Below are positions 1 through 11,056 of a stretch of DNA of 64,000 bases, piece after piece. The notes below the pieces were generated by a model, which saw only the letters and a program-made list of their open reading frames with translations, searched no databases and was not told where the DNA came from. Made by a program: the position numbers and the translations under genes. Numbering within the stretch: the stretch's first letter is position 1; each line of letters starts with the position of its first letter. Source of the stretch: Orientallactaga sibirica (Eukaryota > Chordata > Mammalia > Rodentia > Dipodidae); the NCBI GenBank assembly GCA_036365145.1, contig JAEOAD010002231.1:4071501-4135500 (forward strand), written 5' to 3'.

Positions 1-661
1 TCTTTTCTAGTTGCTCTGGCAAGGATATTATGCTGAATCAAAGTGACAAGAGTGAACATCCTTTTCTTGTTTCTGGTCTTAAAGGAGGGCTTTCAGTTGT
101 TCACTATGATAAAAACTTTGAGTTAACTGTAATATTGTAAGATTGCTGGTACAAAAAACCCAACATTAGTAAGAAAAAGCAAGTTGATTATTTTTTACTT
201 TTCACTATTTCAGTCACTGTTTTGTATTAGGACTAATGCAGTGAATAAATAGTATAGTGTCTCATTGCATATATTTCTATACCATTCTTCCTACATGGCA
301 CTAGAAATTAGTAGTAAGAACTGGCTTAATTTACTTTAAAGTGTCTTTAATTATTAAGTTAGAAAAGGAATATTTAATCAGGTTTAAAAATACTATTTGT
401 GGGCTGGAGAGATGGCTTAGTTAAGGTATTTGCCTGCAAAGCCAAAATAAAGGATCCTGGTTCCATTCTCCAGGACCCATGTAAGCCAGATGCACAAGGG
501 GCACATACATCTGGCACGCCCATTCTCTCTTTCTCTCTCTCTCTTCCCCCTTTCTCTTTCTCAAATAAATAAATATATAAAATATATTTTAAAAACTACT
601 ATTTGTATATAGGAGTAATCATTTCACCGCCCTCTCTGCTTTCCCCATGTGATCTGTATAG
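1..661 (+). other. Ppa2: Ppa2 intron, 3' part (partial)
   Basis: AT-rich intronic sequence entering from the left edge. It ends in a pyrimidine-containing tract and the acceptor AG at 660-661. Apart from one SINE at 401-594 I see no gene or repeat in it. Confidence 0.85.
401..594 (+). repeat. tRNA-like SINE, short form
   Basis: Starts with the GGGCTGGAGAGATGGCTTAG head, followed by a tRNA-like region with a box-B-like GGTTCCATTC, the GATGCACAAGG middle, a CT-rich block (about 525-560) and an AATAAATAAAT tail. A few bases of the head are missing (GCTTAGTTAAGG instead of GCTTAGTGGTTAAGG). Confidence 0.85.
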
Positions 662-781
662 ATTGCCACTGAGGAGCCACTGAATCCCATTAAACAAGAT
701 GTAAAACATGGACAGCTGCGCTACACGCCCAATGTCTTCCCTCACAAGGGCTACATATGGAATTATGGGGCCCTCCCTCAG
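662..781 (+). CDS. Ppa2: Ppa2 coding exon (pyrophosphatase core, active-site Arg/Tyr)
   Basis: A 120-bp exon in phase 0/0, 40 codons from [11 protein letters not shown] to NYGALPQ. It has an acceptor AG at 660-661 and a donor GTAACA at 782. The protein hydrolyses inorganic pyrophosphate to two phosphates in the mitochondrial matrix and belongs to the family I soluble pyrophosphatases. The segment KHGQLRY...GYIWNYG carries the equivalents of yeast PPase Arg78 (local R20), Tyr89 (Y31) and Tyr93 (Y35), which bind phosphate. The [11 protein letters not shown] signature and the KQDVKHG stretch match mitochondrial PPA2 better than cytosolic PPA1 as I know them. It is the first coding exon in the window. 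About 105-110 N-terminal residues, including the targeting peptide, must be encoded upstream. Confidence 0.96.
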
Positions 782-1055
782 GTAACATTTTTGTTATAGA
801 ACAAAACTTTTATGTCTGCTAAAAAAAAGTGTCTTTTAAATCGTATGAGCCACCTAAATTTAAATTGTTTATGAGGACATGTCAATTGGAGTAATTAGTA
901 AATTTAAAGATTTTAATGTGTTCTGTTGTATCAATAAGTCTTTTTTCAAAGCATATACATGTGTATACTCAAGTTCCTAAAGTCAGGCAATGTAGCATAT
1001 TCACGTGTGACATTTTAAACACCTTCTGTTTCTAAGCTTAGCTACTGTCAGTGAA

Positions 1056-1220
1056 TTTTTTTGTTTTTGTTTTTTGTTCTTTTCAAGGTAGGGTTTCACT
1101 CTAGTCCAGACTGACCTGGAATTCACTATGTATTCTCAGGGTGGCCTCAAACTCATGGTGATCCTCCCACTTCTGCCTCCTGAGTGCTGAGATTAAAGGT
1201 GTGCACCACCACACCTGGCT
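1056..1220 (-). repeat. B1 SINE
   Basis: Reverse-oriented B1: T-rich tail at 1056-1087, then AGGTAGGGTTTCACTC, CCTGGAATTCACTATG and GATTAAAGGTGTGCACCACC, ending at the B1 head. The TSD is GTCAGTGAATTTTT (1047-1060) / GTCAGTGCATTTTT (1221-1234), one mismatch. Confidence 0.92.
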
Positions 1221-1991
1221 GTCAGTGCATTTTTTAAGCAAGTCTTAATCATTTTCTAATTATGTTTTTATATACATCTATATGACAGGATGGATTTTAT
1301 TTTTAAACTCTTAACACATGTCCTTTTTTGTTGGACTTATAAATTAATTTGGATTTCAGTATCCACTGTTATGAGTTCTTAAATTTTATGTGAAAATAAG
1401 GAAAACCAGAGCTCAGTGATGGACAAGCAGCATTGCTATGGGAGAACTTCTTTTCTTATTTGCTTCTCTTCCGTTCCTACCCCTTTTTTGTTTTCCTTGC
1501 TCCTCTCCCATATTATGTCATTATAATTTGCTATGCCTGACCCAGAGCTAGGTGTTAGGATATAGGAAAATATTTGTTTCTGTGATTATAAACTCTCTTA
1601 TATCATCAGTTGTCTAGAGATTTAATATTTATATTTTTATGTGTCTTTAATATTTTTTACAAAATTCAAAGATACTACTGAGGGAGCTGCCTGGAAAAAG
1701 GGGGAGTCTGGATAATTCAGCAGAGAAAAATAGCTATCCAGTTAGAATAAACATTCACAAGGAAATAAAAAAGAAAATTTTTCTTTAAAAAGAGTCAGTC
1801 TGCCTTCGATTCACTTAGACCACCCATGTGGATCCATTCTTGGTTAAAGTGACACTCGGAAAATGATAGCTAAGAATGAGAGGATATGTTGAAACCATGA
1901 AAGCAGGGTTGCTTTTTTTTTCCCCTTTACTTCCTGGATATCTAAATAGACAATTTTACTGAACTCAAAAATGGTTAAAAATATTATTGTA

Positions 1992-2172
1992 GGGCTGCTG
2001 AAGAGATGGCTTAGTGGTTAAGGCACTTGCTTGTGAGCAAGGACCCAGATACCCACATAAGCCAGATGCACAGGGTGGCATATGCATCTGGAGTTCTGTA
2101 GTGGCTACAGGCCCTGGCATGCCCCCTCTCTCTCTCTCTCTCTAATAAATAAATAAAATATTTTTTAAAAAT
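1992..2172 (+). repeat. tRNA-like SINE, short form with small internal deletion
   Basis: Head GGGCTGCTGAAGAGATGGCTTAGTGG, middle GATGCACAGGGTGGC, (CT)n at 2126-2143 and an AATAAATAAAATA tail. The usual GCCTAAGGACCC region is shortened. Confidence 0.82.
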
Positions 2173-2457
2173 CCTTGAAGAGTTTGGTGGATACTGGGAG
2201 GTAAGGAAGTATGAATGAGATGCAGGCCACTAAGCCATTGGATTAGAGACAGAAGCAGAGGCATACAAAGTGGAGCAGCTTGGGAATGAACTACTGCTCA
2301 TGTGCTCATTCATTTTCTTAAATCCTTCCTCATGGTTTAGTGCCACGCAGGGAATTAGGGGACATGAAATCAGATGAGAAGCTGGCATAAGACCAAACAA
2401 CATTGTAAGTGGCCGAGAAGGTAGGTTTGAGAGCCAGAGCTCATTTAACCTTAATTT

Positions 2458-2668
2458 TTGAGACTGGGTCGCTCGATAAACATGGAGTTCACCAGTTTGC
2501 TTAGAGTAGCTAGGCAGCAATCCCTAAAGATCCTGCTGTTTCTACTTTCCCAGCACTGAGTATACAGGTATGTGCTGCACTGGCTTTACATGGGTGCTAG
2601 GAATCTGAACTCAGCTCCTCGTGGTTGCATGGTAAGCACTTTACCAAATGAGTCACCTCTCCAGACTT
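2458..2668 (-). repeat. B4-type composite SINE, diverged
   Basis: Reverse-oriented B1-like part (CCCAGCACTGAGTATACAGG near 2551) followed by TACATGGGTGCTAGGAATCT and a terminal GAGTCACCTCTCCAGACTT. This is the order of the rodent B4/RSINE family read on the - strand. Boundaries are approximate. Confidence 0.6.
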
Positions 2669-2928
2669 TAGTATTGGGTTTATTATGATGACTAGTACTT
2701 TCAGTGTCATCTGGTTCTTTATGAAAGTTATTTATACAGGGAGGAGGACAATGGAACCAATACTATGAATGTAAAATCAGAATAATATAAATAAAAATAT
2801 ATATTAAAAAAAGAAAGTTATTTATAATCTGATGAGAGTTGACAACTAAGTCACTGGTTTTAATGTTGCATAATAAGTGCTACTAAGTCTTTTACTGGGT
2901 CTTTTATTTTTGTGAAAAAAAAATCATA

Positions 2929-3050
2929 AAGCAAAGCCTGTAATTCCAGCGCTTGGGAAGCTGAGGTAGGAGGATTATTGAAAATTCAAGAACTACAGTT
3001 GCTTCATAGCAAGGCCCAATCTAAACCGTACCCCTCAAGACACAATTTTA
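2929..3050 (+). repeat. Old, diverged B1-like SINE
   Basis: AAGCCTGTAATTCCAGCGCT and GAAGCTGAGGTAGGAGGATT resemble the left part of B1. The right part is highly diverged. Confidence 0.55.
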
Positions 3051-3094
3051 AATCTCAACCCTACCTCTCAAGACACAATTTAAAAAAATAAAGA

Positions 3095-3246
3095 GGTAGG
3101 CATGGTGGCTCGTGCCTTTAATCCCAGCACTTGAGAGGCAGAGGTAGGAGGATGGCTGTAAGTTAGAGGCCTGCCTGGTACTACAGTGTGAGTTCCAGGT
3201 CAGCCTGGGCTGGAATAAGACCCTACCTCAAAAAAAGCAAAAAACA
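3095..3246 (+). repeat. B1 SINE
   Basis: GGTAGGCATGGTGGCTCGTG head, CCTTTAATCCCAGCACTTGA, AGTTCCAGGTCAGCCTGGGC and an A-rich tail. Directly followed by a second B1 that begins in or next to this tail. Confidence 0.9.
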
Positions 3247-3412
3247 AGTTGGGCGTGGTGGTGCACGCCTTTAATCCCAGCACTCGGGAGGCAGAGGTAG
3301 GAGGATCGCCGTGAGTTCGAGGCCACCCTGAGACTACATAGTTAATTCCAGGTCAGCCTGGACCAGAGTGAAATCCTACCTCGAAAAAAAAAAAAAAAAA
3401 AAAAAAAAAAAA
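3247..3412 (+). repeat. B1 SINE, young-looking, inserted in the tail of the preceding B1
   Basis: Retains CpGs (GGGCGTGGTGGTGCACGCC, CACTCGGGAGG, GATCGCCGTGAGTTCGAGG) and a roughly 27-A pure tail (about 3386-3412). Both suggest a more recent insertion than its neighbour. Confidence 0.92.
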
Positions 3413-3679
3413 GCAAAAAATAAATAATGAAGCAGAGCTACTAATGAATGAGTTGGGAAATTGGTATGAAATGCAGGTGAAAACAAAAGGAGTTTCTGTA
3501 CTTTTCTGTTTAAAGTCTAGATACATTTTTGTGCTATTCTCGGTGTGTTTGAAGTTTCAAGTACCAATTTAGGTGCAGTAGTTCACCTAGTTCAACTAAA
3601 TTAAACTACAGTGGTTTCTTAATTCACTATTTACCCTGCATTCTTCATTAACTAAATAAATTCTATACTCTATTATCTA

Positions 3680-4600
3680 AAGTGATATTTTAAAAATGAA
3701 AGTGTGGCATTGCTTTTCCCATAATGACATCTTCTGTGGTGGCCTATTGCTAAAAGGATGAAGTATAAAATCCTTCCCTGACTCCTCAGCCTGTGTGATC
3801 TGACATCTGACTTCTCCACTTTGGCTTTGCAGCATTCCTTCTCCCTTGTTTCCATGGCACACCCTCCTTGGTGTCAGCACTGCTTCTTTATCCAGTACAT
3901 GTTTATTGAGTGCTTGATATTTGCCAGGCTATGTTCTTGTTCTAAGTACTGGGGGAAAATGGTGATAAAAGTGATAAAAATTCACCAGGAACTTTTATCT
4001 TGGGCAGAGAGACAGGCAATAGCAAAATAAGTACAATGTCAAATGGTGGTAAAAAGGCTCGGGAGATCTAAAACAAGATAGGGTCCCAGGGTGTGTTGGG
4101 ATTTACACGGGAAGAAGACCCCCATGAAATGGAGACCTAAAAGAAGTGAGGGAACAAGTAGTTTGCTTTATTGCTGATGTTCAGTGAGCTGTTAAATGAA
4201 AGCCAACTACCAGCACCATGTTCTTCTTTGAGTCCATCTTCATCTCTCCCCTGCTGACCCTCCAATGCCCCCAGCATATTCCTGCTGCTTTGGGATACTC
4301 TTTTCCAAATATGCACATAGCTTACTTCCTGAAATGTTTTTTCCAGCTTCCTTCTTGCAGACTTCCTGTCCATATTTTTTGTACTGCCTCCTAAACTCTT
4401 GTTGCAATCTCCATATTTTAATTAACTTTCTTTACATCTACCAAATTGTAATCTGCCATGTAAGTTGTCTATCTTCCATCTCTTCTATCTAGAATAGAGA
4501 TCTTACGAGAGCAGGGATTCTGTGTTGTTGATGGTTCTATTACAACTCTGCAGCTTCCTGCTTGGCAAGGAGTTGGTGATCAATACTTTTTGACTGTTCT
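3680..4600 (+). repeat. Ancient L2-like LINE remnant with an interrupting older segment
   Basis: 3680-3860 and 4265-4600 carry L2-type 3' text: a CCTTCCCTGACTCC-like stretch, then GAGAGCAGGGATTCTGTG and TTGGCAAGGAGTTGG. The middle (about 3860-4130, TTTATTGAGTGCTTGATATT onward) looks like a different ancient mammalian-wide repeat. The short open frames here are not coding. The family name is from pattern memory only. Confidence 0.42.
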
Positions 4601-5098
4601 TTTGAGAAAAGGTCTTGCTCTATGTGGTAGTTTGAATATATGTCCCCCAATATATTCAGTGTTTTACTAGTTATAGTTTGCATCTGCAATCACCTTGCTA
4701 GAGGCAATGTCACTGGGGCTGGTCTTAAGGTGTTAATGGTGTGGGTTTGAGATTCCATTGTAAAGATATGCAAATGTGCCTAGCAAGAGTTCCTGAAGTG
4801 TGCTGTGTGACCTTTTGGCTGTAGTTTTGCTCTGTGTGCTGTAGTGGCTGGTTGGCTTTTTCTCTCTCTGCTTGGCCCTGTGAAAGCAGGCTGCTTCTCC
4901 TGCCATTATGGAACTTCCCCTGGATCTGTAAGCTTCAATAAATAATATCCCTTCCTCCATAACTGTGCCTAGTCTGGAAGTTCATCTCAGCGAACCTGAA
5001 GCTGTCTGCTACACTCTATATTCCAGTCTTGCCTTGAACTCCTAATCCTCCTACCTCAGCCTCAGAAGTGCTAAGATAGATATGTGCCACCAAATCCA
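4600..5098 (-). repeat. Old B1 SINE split by a solo LTR
   Basis: Reverse B1 in two pieces. 4600-4622 (TTTGAGAAAAGGTCTTGCTC) joins 5019-5098 (TTGCCTTGAACTCCTAATCC to ATGTGCCACCAAATCCA) once the LTR at 4623-5013 and one TSD copy are removed. Confidence 0.75.
4623..5013 (+). mobile_element. Solo LTR, MaLR-type, 391 bp
   Basis: Begins TGTGGTAGTTTGAATATATG, ends GTCTGCTACA (TG...CA) and has an AATAAA at about 4938 in the expected R region. It is flanked by a perfect 5-bp TSD CTCTA at 4618-4622 and 5014-5018. The 5' terminus resembles rodent MaLR (MT/ORR1-like) LTRs. No internal retroviral region is present, so it is a recombined solo LTR. A second copy of identical length is at 14315-14705. Confidence 0.82.
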
Positions 5099-6141
5099 AC
5101 AATAAATTCTTTGGTATGAAAAGTTGAGGATTTACTGCATATGCATTTGTTTCAGAGACATTTTGGGTATTGGATTTTGTTGCTCCCCTATGATTTCACT
5201 TGTAGAAGCAGGAAAGTGAGGACAGTTACCAAGCCAACATCCTGAAAGAACTTTGAAGCAACAGAACATTAAGTAAAAATCCACTAAACTTGTGACCTTC
5301 AGCTGCCTACACTCTCATATCAGTAGCTTCCCCCCATGGTGCTTTCCTCAGAACTTGACATGGATAAAAGTTATCTTTGCTTTCTCTCAGTTTATGTCTG
5401 TTGCCCATATTTATCAGGTCATTCCAGTGTGTTCTTTCTCTGGATAATATTGAGGGACTAGGCTCACCTTAAATGCAAGGCTTCTTCAGTCTCAATATAA
5501 TATTAATGTGTTTATATGTTGAACTTCATTATATATTTGAGTCATTGGCTACAAATATAGTATGTTTTAGAGTCCAAGACACAAACTAAAGTTAGGTCTG
5601 TATGATCATGCCACCTCCCTTACCAGGTCCTTGTAGTGAAGGAGGTGATCAAGGCAGAGTGTAGCTTGGTGATGAGTTCTCAGTAATAACTACATGGTGG
5701 CACTGTTACTTCTGATGTTTGCTGCTGATAGCTGAATGACAGAGACTCTTGCTCCAGTTTAGAGCTGGGGAAATACAGGTCATGGCTGGGTAGCTCTTAT
5801 TTTCCTTAACTTGGTGATAGGGATCTTTTGTAGTAAGCAAGGAGTTCTCAAGATCCAATTGTATGTACAGCTTTTTTTTTGCCCCTACTAATTTTCAAAG
5901 AGACCTAAGGATCTGGTGATTTTAAGTATATTGGTTAATATTTATAGATTATACAGTAATGGTCATAAATACTTGTATGAAGGTAAGATTTATTTTAGGT
6001 TAGCTCAGTAACATACATATTGTGATTTGTTCATTGTCTTAAGTTTATAGTGATAATTTGTTTAGCATTTATATTAGTTACTTTTTTAAAATGCTGCTTT
6101 TTATTTATTTTTATTATGGACATACTTAATACGGATACATC

Positions 6142-6519
6142 TATATTAGTTACTTTCTTTTTGCTATTACCAAATACCTGCACAGAAGCAATTTAAGGAA
6201 GGAAGGATTTATTTCAGTTTATAGCTCAAGGTTACAGTCCTTTGTGATGAGGAAGGCATGATAGGAGGAACATGAAGTAGAGCTGGTCAAATTATAGCTT
6301 CATTCAGGAGATAGACAGCAATGAATGCCAGTGCTAAGCTAGATTTTACTGTTTATTACTGTCTAGGACCCCAGCTCATGAAATGGTGCTACTCACAGTT
6401 AGGGTGAGTCTTCTCTCAACCTAATCTAGAAAAATCTTTAACAGGTATGGCAAGAAGTTTGTTTCCATGGTGATTCTAAATCCTGTCAAGTTGACAACCA
6501 GAGATTTAACCATTACAGC
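6142..6519 (+). repeat. Unnamed interspersed repeat, diverged member
   Basis: TATATTAGTTACTTTC..., AATTTAAGGAAGGAAGGATT, then AACCTAATCTAG and TCCTGTCAAGTTGACAACC. Related by its first about 90 bp to the copies at 7299, 11632, 24819, 37440 and 47653. Its interior differs, so it is probably a separate subfamily. Confidence 0.6.
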
Positions 6520-7298
6520 ACTATTTTCCTATTGATACATTGTTTATGCTTTGTGTTATTTTCTTGGGCCCATGTTAACATTGTTGCTATATATTTAGAT
6601 ATCTACTTCTAGGAATATAACTATAAATCAGATGGTGAGTTATATATCTGTTCTACTTTAGTATTTCCAAGTTGTTGACAAAAGAAATTGTAGCAGTTAG
6701 CATTCTTACCAGGAGTATATAGGGTTCCAGGTACCCAAATCCTGAGTAGTATTTTGGGCTATCAGATCTTTAAATTGTTTTCAAATAGTGTTGAATTGTG
6801 AGTTTTAATTTGTATTTCTCAAGCCAGTGTCTTCTATGTATTTATAAGTTATTTGTCTTTTCTTCCTTCTTCCTTTCCCCTCTCCCTCCCTCCTTCCTTC
6901 CTTTCTTCTTTCTTTCCTTCCATCTTTATTATTTGGGTTTTTTTTTTTAACTTACCTGTTCATGTCTTCAGCCCATTTTTGTTTGGCTTCCCTTTGTTTA
7001 TTTAATGGTATAAGTTATTTCTAAATGGTACAACTAAATTTTTGTCACTGTTGTTACAGTAATACTAAAATTTAGAACTTAACATTTCTCCATTCTGCTT
7101 TTACCTGTTGTCTCTTCCTAATTATACACTGAAAAGTCCATAAGTGGGCAATCTCAAAATTTTAAATTGTTCAAAATTTCCTCTGTTGAAATTACACTAT
7201 ATTTTCATGTTAAAATTGAGACCACTTAGTGTATGTCTTTTTTTTTTTTTTTTGTAATAAAACTAAAGCCTGTATATGTAAAATATTCAAGACAGATG

Positions 7299-7626
7299 TA
7301 TACCTTCTCATTGCTGGGACAAAACACCCCACCTAAAGCAGCTGATGGGAGGAAAGGATTTTATTTTGGCTTACAGTCTTGAGGGAAACTTCATGATGGC
7401 AGGAAAAAGATGGCAGAGCAGAAGCTAGACATCACCTCCTTACTTGAGAAGGTGGAAAACAGCAGCAGGAGTGTGAGCTGAGCTCTGGTAAGGGGAAGCT
7501 GGCTATAATACTCTATACCTGCCCCCAGCAATACTCCTCCTCCAGCAAGACTCCACCATCAGCTGGGGTCCAAGCATTTAGAACACTTGAGTTTATGGGG
7601 AAAATCTGATTCAGACCACCACAGCA
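7299..7626 (+). repeat. Unnamed about 330-bp interspersed repeat (LTR-like ends)
   Basis: TCTCATTGCTGGGACAAAAC, AAAGCAGCTGATGGGAGGAA, TTTATTTTGGCTTACAG at the left and AGCTGGGGTCCAAGCATTTA ... GACCACCACA at the right. At least five copies are alignable by eye in this window, all on the + strand. Confidence 0.72.
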
Positions 7627-7803
7627 AAGTTAGAAATATAACTGGTCTTTTGGGGCATTTTGTTTGGGAGTGCTGATAGCAGAAGATCATGAAGAAATGT
7701 TCCTAAAATTCACAGCAGTGTATAGCTTAAGCATATTTCACTTGTATTTTTATTTCCTCAGTGGTAGACACTGAATACCATCCAAACAATCAAAAACTAT
7801 ATT

Positions 7804-8021
7804 GGGCTGGAGAGATGGCTTGGCAGTTAAGGCGTCTGCCTGCCAAGCCTAAGAATGCCTGTTCAATTCTCTAGGTTCCACATCTAGCCAGATGCATGTG
7901 ATGCAAGGGCGCAATGCCACTCTTGCCCACAAGGGGCCACACATGTCTGGAGTTTGTTCACAGTGGCTGAGAGGTCACTGGCATGCCTGTTCTCTATCTC
8001 TCTCTCAAAAAAAAAAAAAAA
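7804..8021 (+). repeat. tRNA-like SINE, long form
   Basis: Head GGGCTGGAGAGATGGCTTGG. Long-form middle GATGCAAGGGCGCAATGCC plus a decayed CTCF-like core CCACAAGGGGCCAC at 7927-7940. Pure A tail. The TSD is AAAAACTATATT, 7792-7803 and 8022-8033, perfect. Confidence 0.92.
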
Positions 8022-8639
8022 AAAAACTATATTATATACAAGCAAGACAGTCTTGCCTCAATCTAAGGAAGGTGTTTCTTACAATTAATGTTGATCAAAA
8101 TAGGCTAAATTATCTCATGAATCTGTGAGTCTCTTATTCACCATTAGGGCTCATGCAGAGTCTAAATGAGCACTAAGACTTACAGAGTTATAGGTTAAGA
8201 GCATAACTGAAGATTTTCTTATTTGAACCATTCTTTTTCTAGCTGAAGAAACAGAGGTCTGGATGTTTTAGGCCTGTGGATAAGATAGGACTAGTGTATA
8301 GCTATCTTTCTTTAGGCTAGTATGACTTATGGCTTATCACATTTGTTCTTTGGAAGGGGGTGAAAGAGAATTCAAGAGGAGATTCTTATGTACAGAAAGA
8401 ACCTCTTGGATATTCAAGCCTTTTTGATCTAGATTTTCCAATCCCATGTTAGTTTCCTGAGCACACTGGTACTGATGTAACATTTATAATACAGATACTG
8501 TATGCTTAATAACCCATAATGCTCTCCAAGGTACTGAACCTATCTTGTTTATCTATACTCCTGTCCCACAATGCATACTCAATATCTTACTTTATGAGTG
8601 GATATCTGGTAATAGGTGACAGGAAACAAGAAGTTGTAG

Positions 8640-8945
8640 GGTTAGGGTGATGGCTTTAGTAGTTAAAAGTCCCTGATGAACAAGTCTGACAGCCAGGGTT
8701 TGGGTCCCAGGAACCCACATGAAGCTGGATACAATGGCACACAAGTCTGTAATCCCAGCATACCTATGGTAAAATGGGAGATGGAGTCAGGAGCTTGCAA
8801 ACCAGCTAGTCTGGCATTCTCAGCAGCAAACAGCAAGAGAGATCTCATCTTAAACAAGGTAGAAGGAGAGGACCAGTGAGTCAAGGTTGTCTTCTGACCT
8901 CCATGCATCCATACATATGGACACATACACACACAAAAGGCAAGG
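8640..8945 (+). repeat. B4-type composite SINE (tRNA-like head + B1-like body)
   Basis: GGTTAGGGTGATGGCTTTAG head, CTGTAATCCCAGCATACC B1-like segment, GAGATCTCATCTTAAACAAG, then TTGTCTTCTGACCTCCATGC and a short CA-rich end. This is the order of rodent B4. The 109-residue antisense open frame inside it is not a gene. Confidence 0.72.
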
Positions 8946-9034
8946 ATGTGAAGATTAGGGAATAAACAAAGCTTCCACAGGAAAATGTACATAGGAATTC
9001 TGTGAGTAAGAAAAGATATTTAAAAGAAGAGAAT

Positions 9035-9151
9035 CAGCCAGGCATGTTGGCACACACCTTTAATCCCAGCACTCAGGAGGCAGAAGTAGGAGGATCACTG
9101 TGAGTTCAGGGCCAGCCTGTGCTAGATTGAGACCCTACCTCAAAAAAAGGG
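9035..9151 (+). repeat. B1 SINE, lacking part of the right half
   Basis: GCCAGGCATGTTGGCACACA head, TAATCCCAGCACTCAGGAGG, then GCCAGCCTGTGCTAGATTGA and an A tail. The ACTACATAG...TTCCAGGTCAG segment present in the longer B1s here is missing. Confidence 0.9.
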
Positions 9152-9875
9152 GGGATCATAAAATAGAAATTTCTATTGTCATTAAAAATTGGCCATCCTA
9201 AATTCTGATTAATAGAATGAATTCTAATCTTATCTCTGCTATTTAGAAACTTTTTTAGCTTAGACCAATTTATACTCTTTATGTTTCAGTTAACTTGTAA
9301 AAATAGTGGTATAGTCTTCATGCATGTGAGTATGTGTGTATGTATCTTAGAAAGTAAGTGCTGCTGTCACCTACAACCAGTGTAAAATATTGACAATTAA
9401 ATACTTATATTTTATTATTAGTGATAATATTTGAGGGTAGTGCACTATTGTTGGACCCTATTTTTTAAGTAAAGTTGGATTAGTTTACTCCTGTGCTAAA
9501 TTAGAATTAGAAGGAAATATTGAAGTTTATCTGCAGTTGGCTATAAATAAGTGTGCATTTTAGTTATGTATATAAAATTAGAGAAACAAAGCATTGATAA
9601 CCTGAATGTCAGGATCATAGTGATAGAACTGAATGCTGTGATGACATATTTATGGTGTAAATTTGAGGCAAGTGATTTTAGTCTATTTCTGTAGTTCAAC
9701 GTAGAGTTAGACACCTAAGAAGCTTTAGTGGCTACCAGATACTGGAACTTGAGAACAAATTGCCAGTATGCTATATAGTTACAAAACTGAAACATTTTGT
9801 AGCCAACAGGGTATAATTTTTTCCAGTAAACTAAACTGTTCGCATCTTACATGCTTTTGGCAAGATCTTGAATTT

Positions 9876-10081
9876 GGGCTTGAGATGGCTCAACTTGCTT
9901 GCAAAGTCTGACTGCCCAGGTTCAGTTCCTCAGTACCCACACAAAGCTAGATGCACAAAAGAGCACATCTGTCTGGAGTTAGTTTGCAGTGGTGGGAAGC
10001 CCTGGTGTATCCATACTTACCCTCTGTCTCCCTTTCTCTCAAATAAATAAGTAAGTAAATAAATAAATAAATAAATAAAAA
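9876..10081 (+). repeat. tRNA-like SINE, short form
   Basis: GGGCTTGAGATGGCTCAACT head (shortened), GATGCACAAAAGAGCACATC middle, CTGGAGTTAGTTTGCAGTGG and a long (AAAT)n tail at 10039-10081. Confidence 0.85.
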
Positions 10082-10679
10082 TTTCTAGAGGATCTTGAAA
10101 ATGTAATGGCTAAGGTAGAGAATTTTTTCAGAAAATGAAATGAGACCAAAATAGGCTTTTCTTTTCTGTGGTGAATAATGCCATTTATAAAGGCAAAATT
10201 GTCTTTCTGTTTGTGGAAGACAAAGAATAGGAAGTTTATTTTCAAACATGGGAGGCTAGACCTGGTGTCTATGTTAAAGGAAGTTATGAGTGATAGGAGC
10301 CACAGTTGAGACAGTCAGTAAAAAACAGAAACAAGAGCATAGGCAGTGGGAACATTCAAGCTGAAAGTCTGAGATTTGTGAATGTGAATTTAGTCACTGA
10401 CTAAACTTGGAAAATAAGTATGTCTGGAAATGCCACCCACTTTCAGATGTGTTTACACAGACAAATGAGAGACAGAAGAGAGGAAATACTGTAAATCAGT
10501 TTTAATTATTACAATACTTATGAGTGTGCTGTTAGGTTGCCTTATGGCTATGTAACTTCTGAGATTTTTTTCTTTTGGATTATGGCTATCTATAAAACGT
10601 TATGATCATGTAGAAAGATTAAGATGTATTTCAGTGAACATTAACCAAAACTTTTTTCTCTCCCTTTTCTTTTTATTAG

Positions 10680-10766
10680 ACGTGGGAAGATCCCCATCAA
10701 AAAGATAAGGACACAAACTGCTGTGGAGATAATGATCCTATTGATGTTTGTGAAATAGGCTCAAAG
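10680..10766 (+). CDS. Ppa2: Ppa2 coding exon (catalytic Asp signature)
   Basis: An 87-bp exon of 29 codons in phase 0/0, with acceptor AG at 10678-10679 and donor GTTTGT at 10767. It encodes [15 protein letters not shown] then [21 protein letters not shown] fits the family I pyrophosphatase signature D-[SGDN]-D-[PE]-[LIVMF]-D-[LIVMGAC]. The three aspartates correspond to yeast PPase Asp115, Asp117 and Asp120, which coordinate the catalytic magnesium ions. All three are intact. It joins in frame to the exon at 662-781 (GALPQ|TWEDP) as in PPA2 orthologues. Confidence 0.97.
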
Positions 10767-11056
10767 GTTTGTTTAGAGACTTTTAGTTCATGTGTTTTGT
10801 TTTGTTTGGTTGTAATATCCATTTCTTCTACTCTTAAAAGTTCAAACCCATTGATTCCTCCAATGGTTTCTAATATCTTTACTCCTTCTCTTAAACCAGG
10901 GGCTTAGTAAACAATAGCCACTGCCTGGCTCTGATTAAAGTAACACAGCTGTGCCTGTTGTTCATGTGTCACTGTCCAGACTGTGTTTGCACAACAGTTG
11001 TAGAACTGAGGAATTACATGAACTGAGCATCTACAAGGCTTAACATGTTTTCCATC

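Larger units (their letters stand above)
782..10679 (+). other. Ppa2: Ppa2 intron (9.9 kb)
   Basis: Donor GTAACA, acceptor TTTTATTAG. It holds B1, B4-type, tRNA-like SINE, LTR and L2-like elements listed separately. I see nothing recognisable in about 1235-1991, 5100-6140 (AT-rich), 6530-7298 (only a CCTT-rich pyrimidine tract near 6868-6930), 8034-8640, 9152-9875 and 10082-10679. Confidence 0.85.

Noticed and set aside
4733..4960. 75-residue antisense open frame, with a near-identical one at 14419-14652
   Set aside because: Both lie wholly inside the two copies of a solo LTR. The similarity reflects the repeat, not a gene family, and there is no known domain.
8663..8992. 109-residue antisense frame overlapping a + strand frame
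   Set aside because: It lies within a B4-type SINE. Open frames on both strands are expected by chance there.
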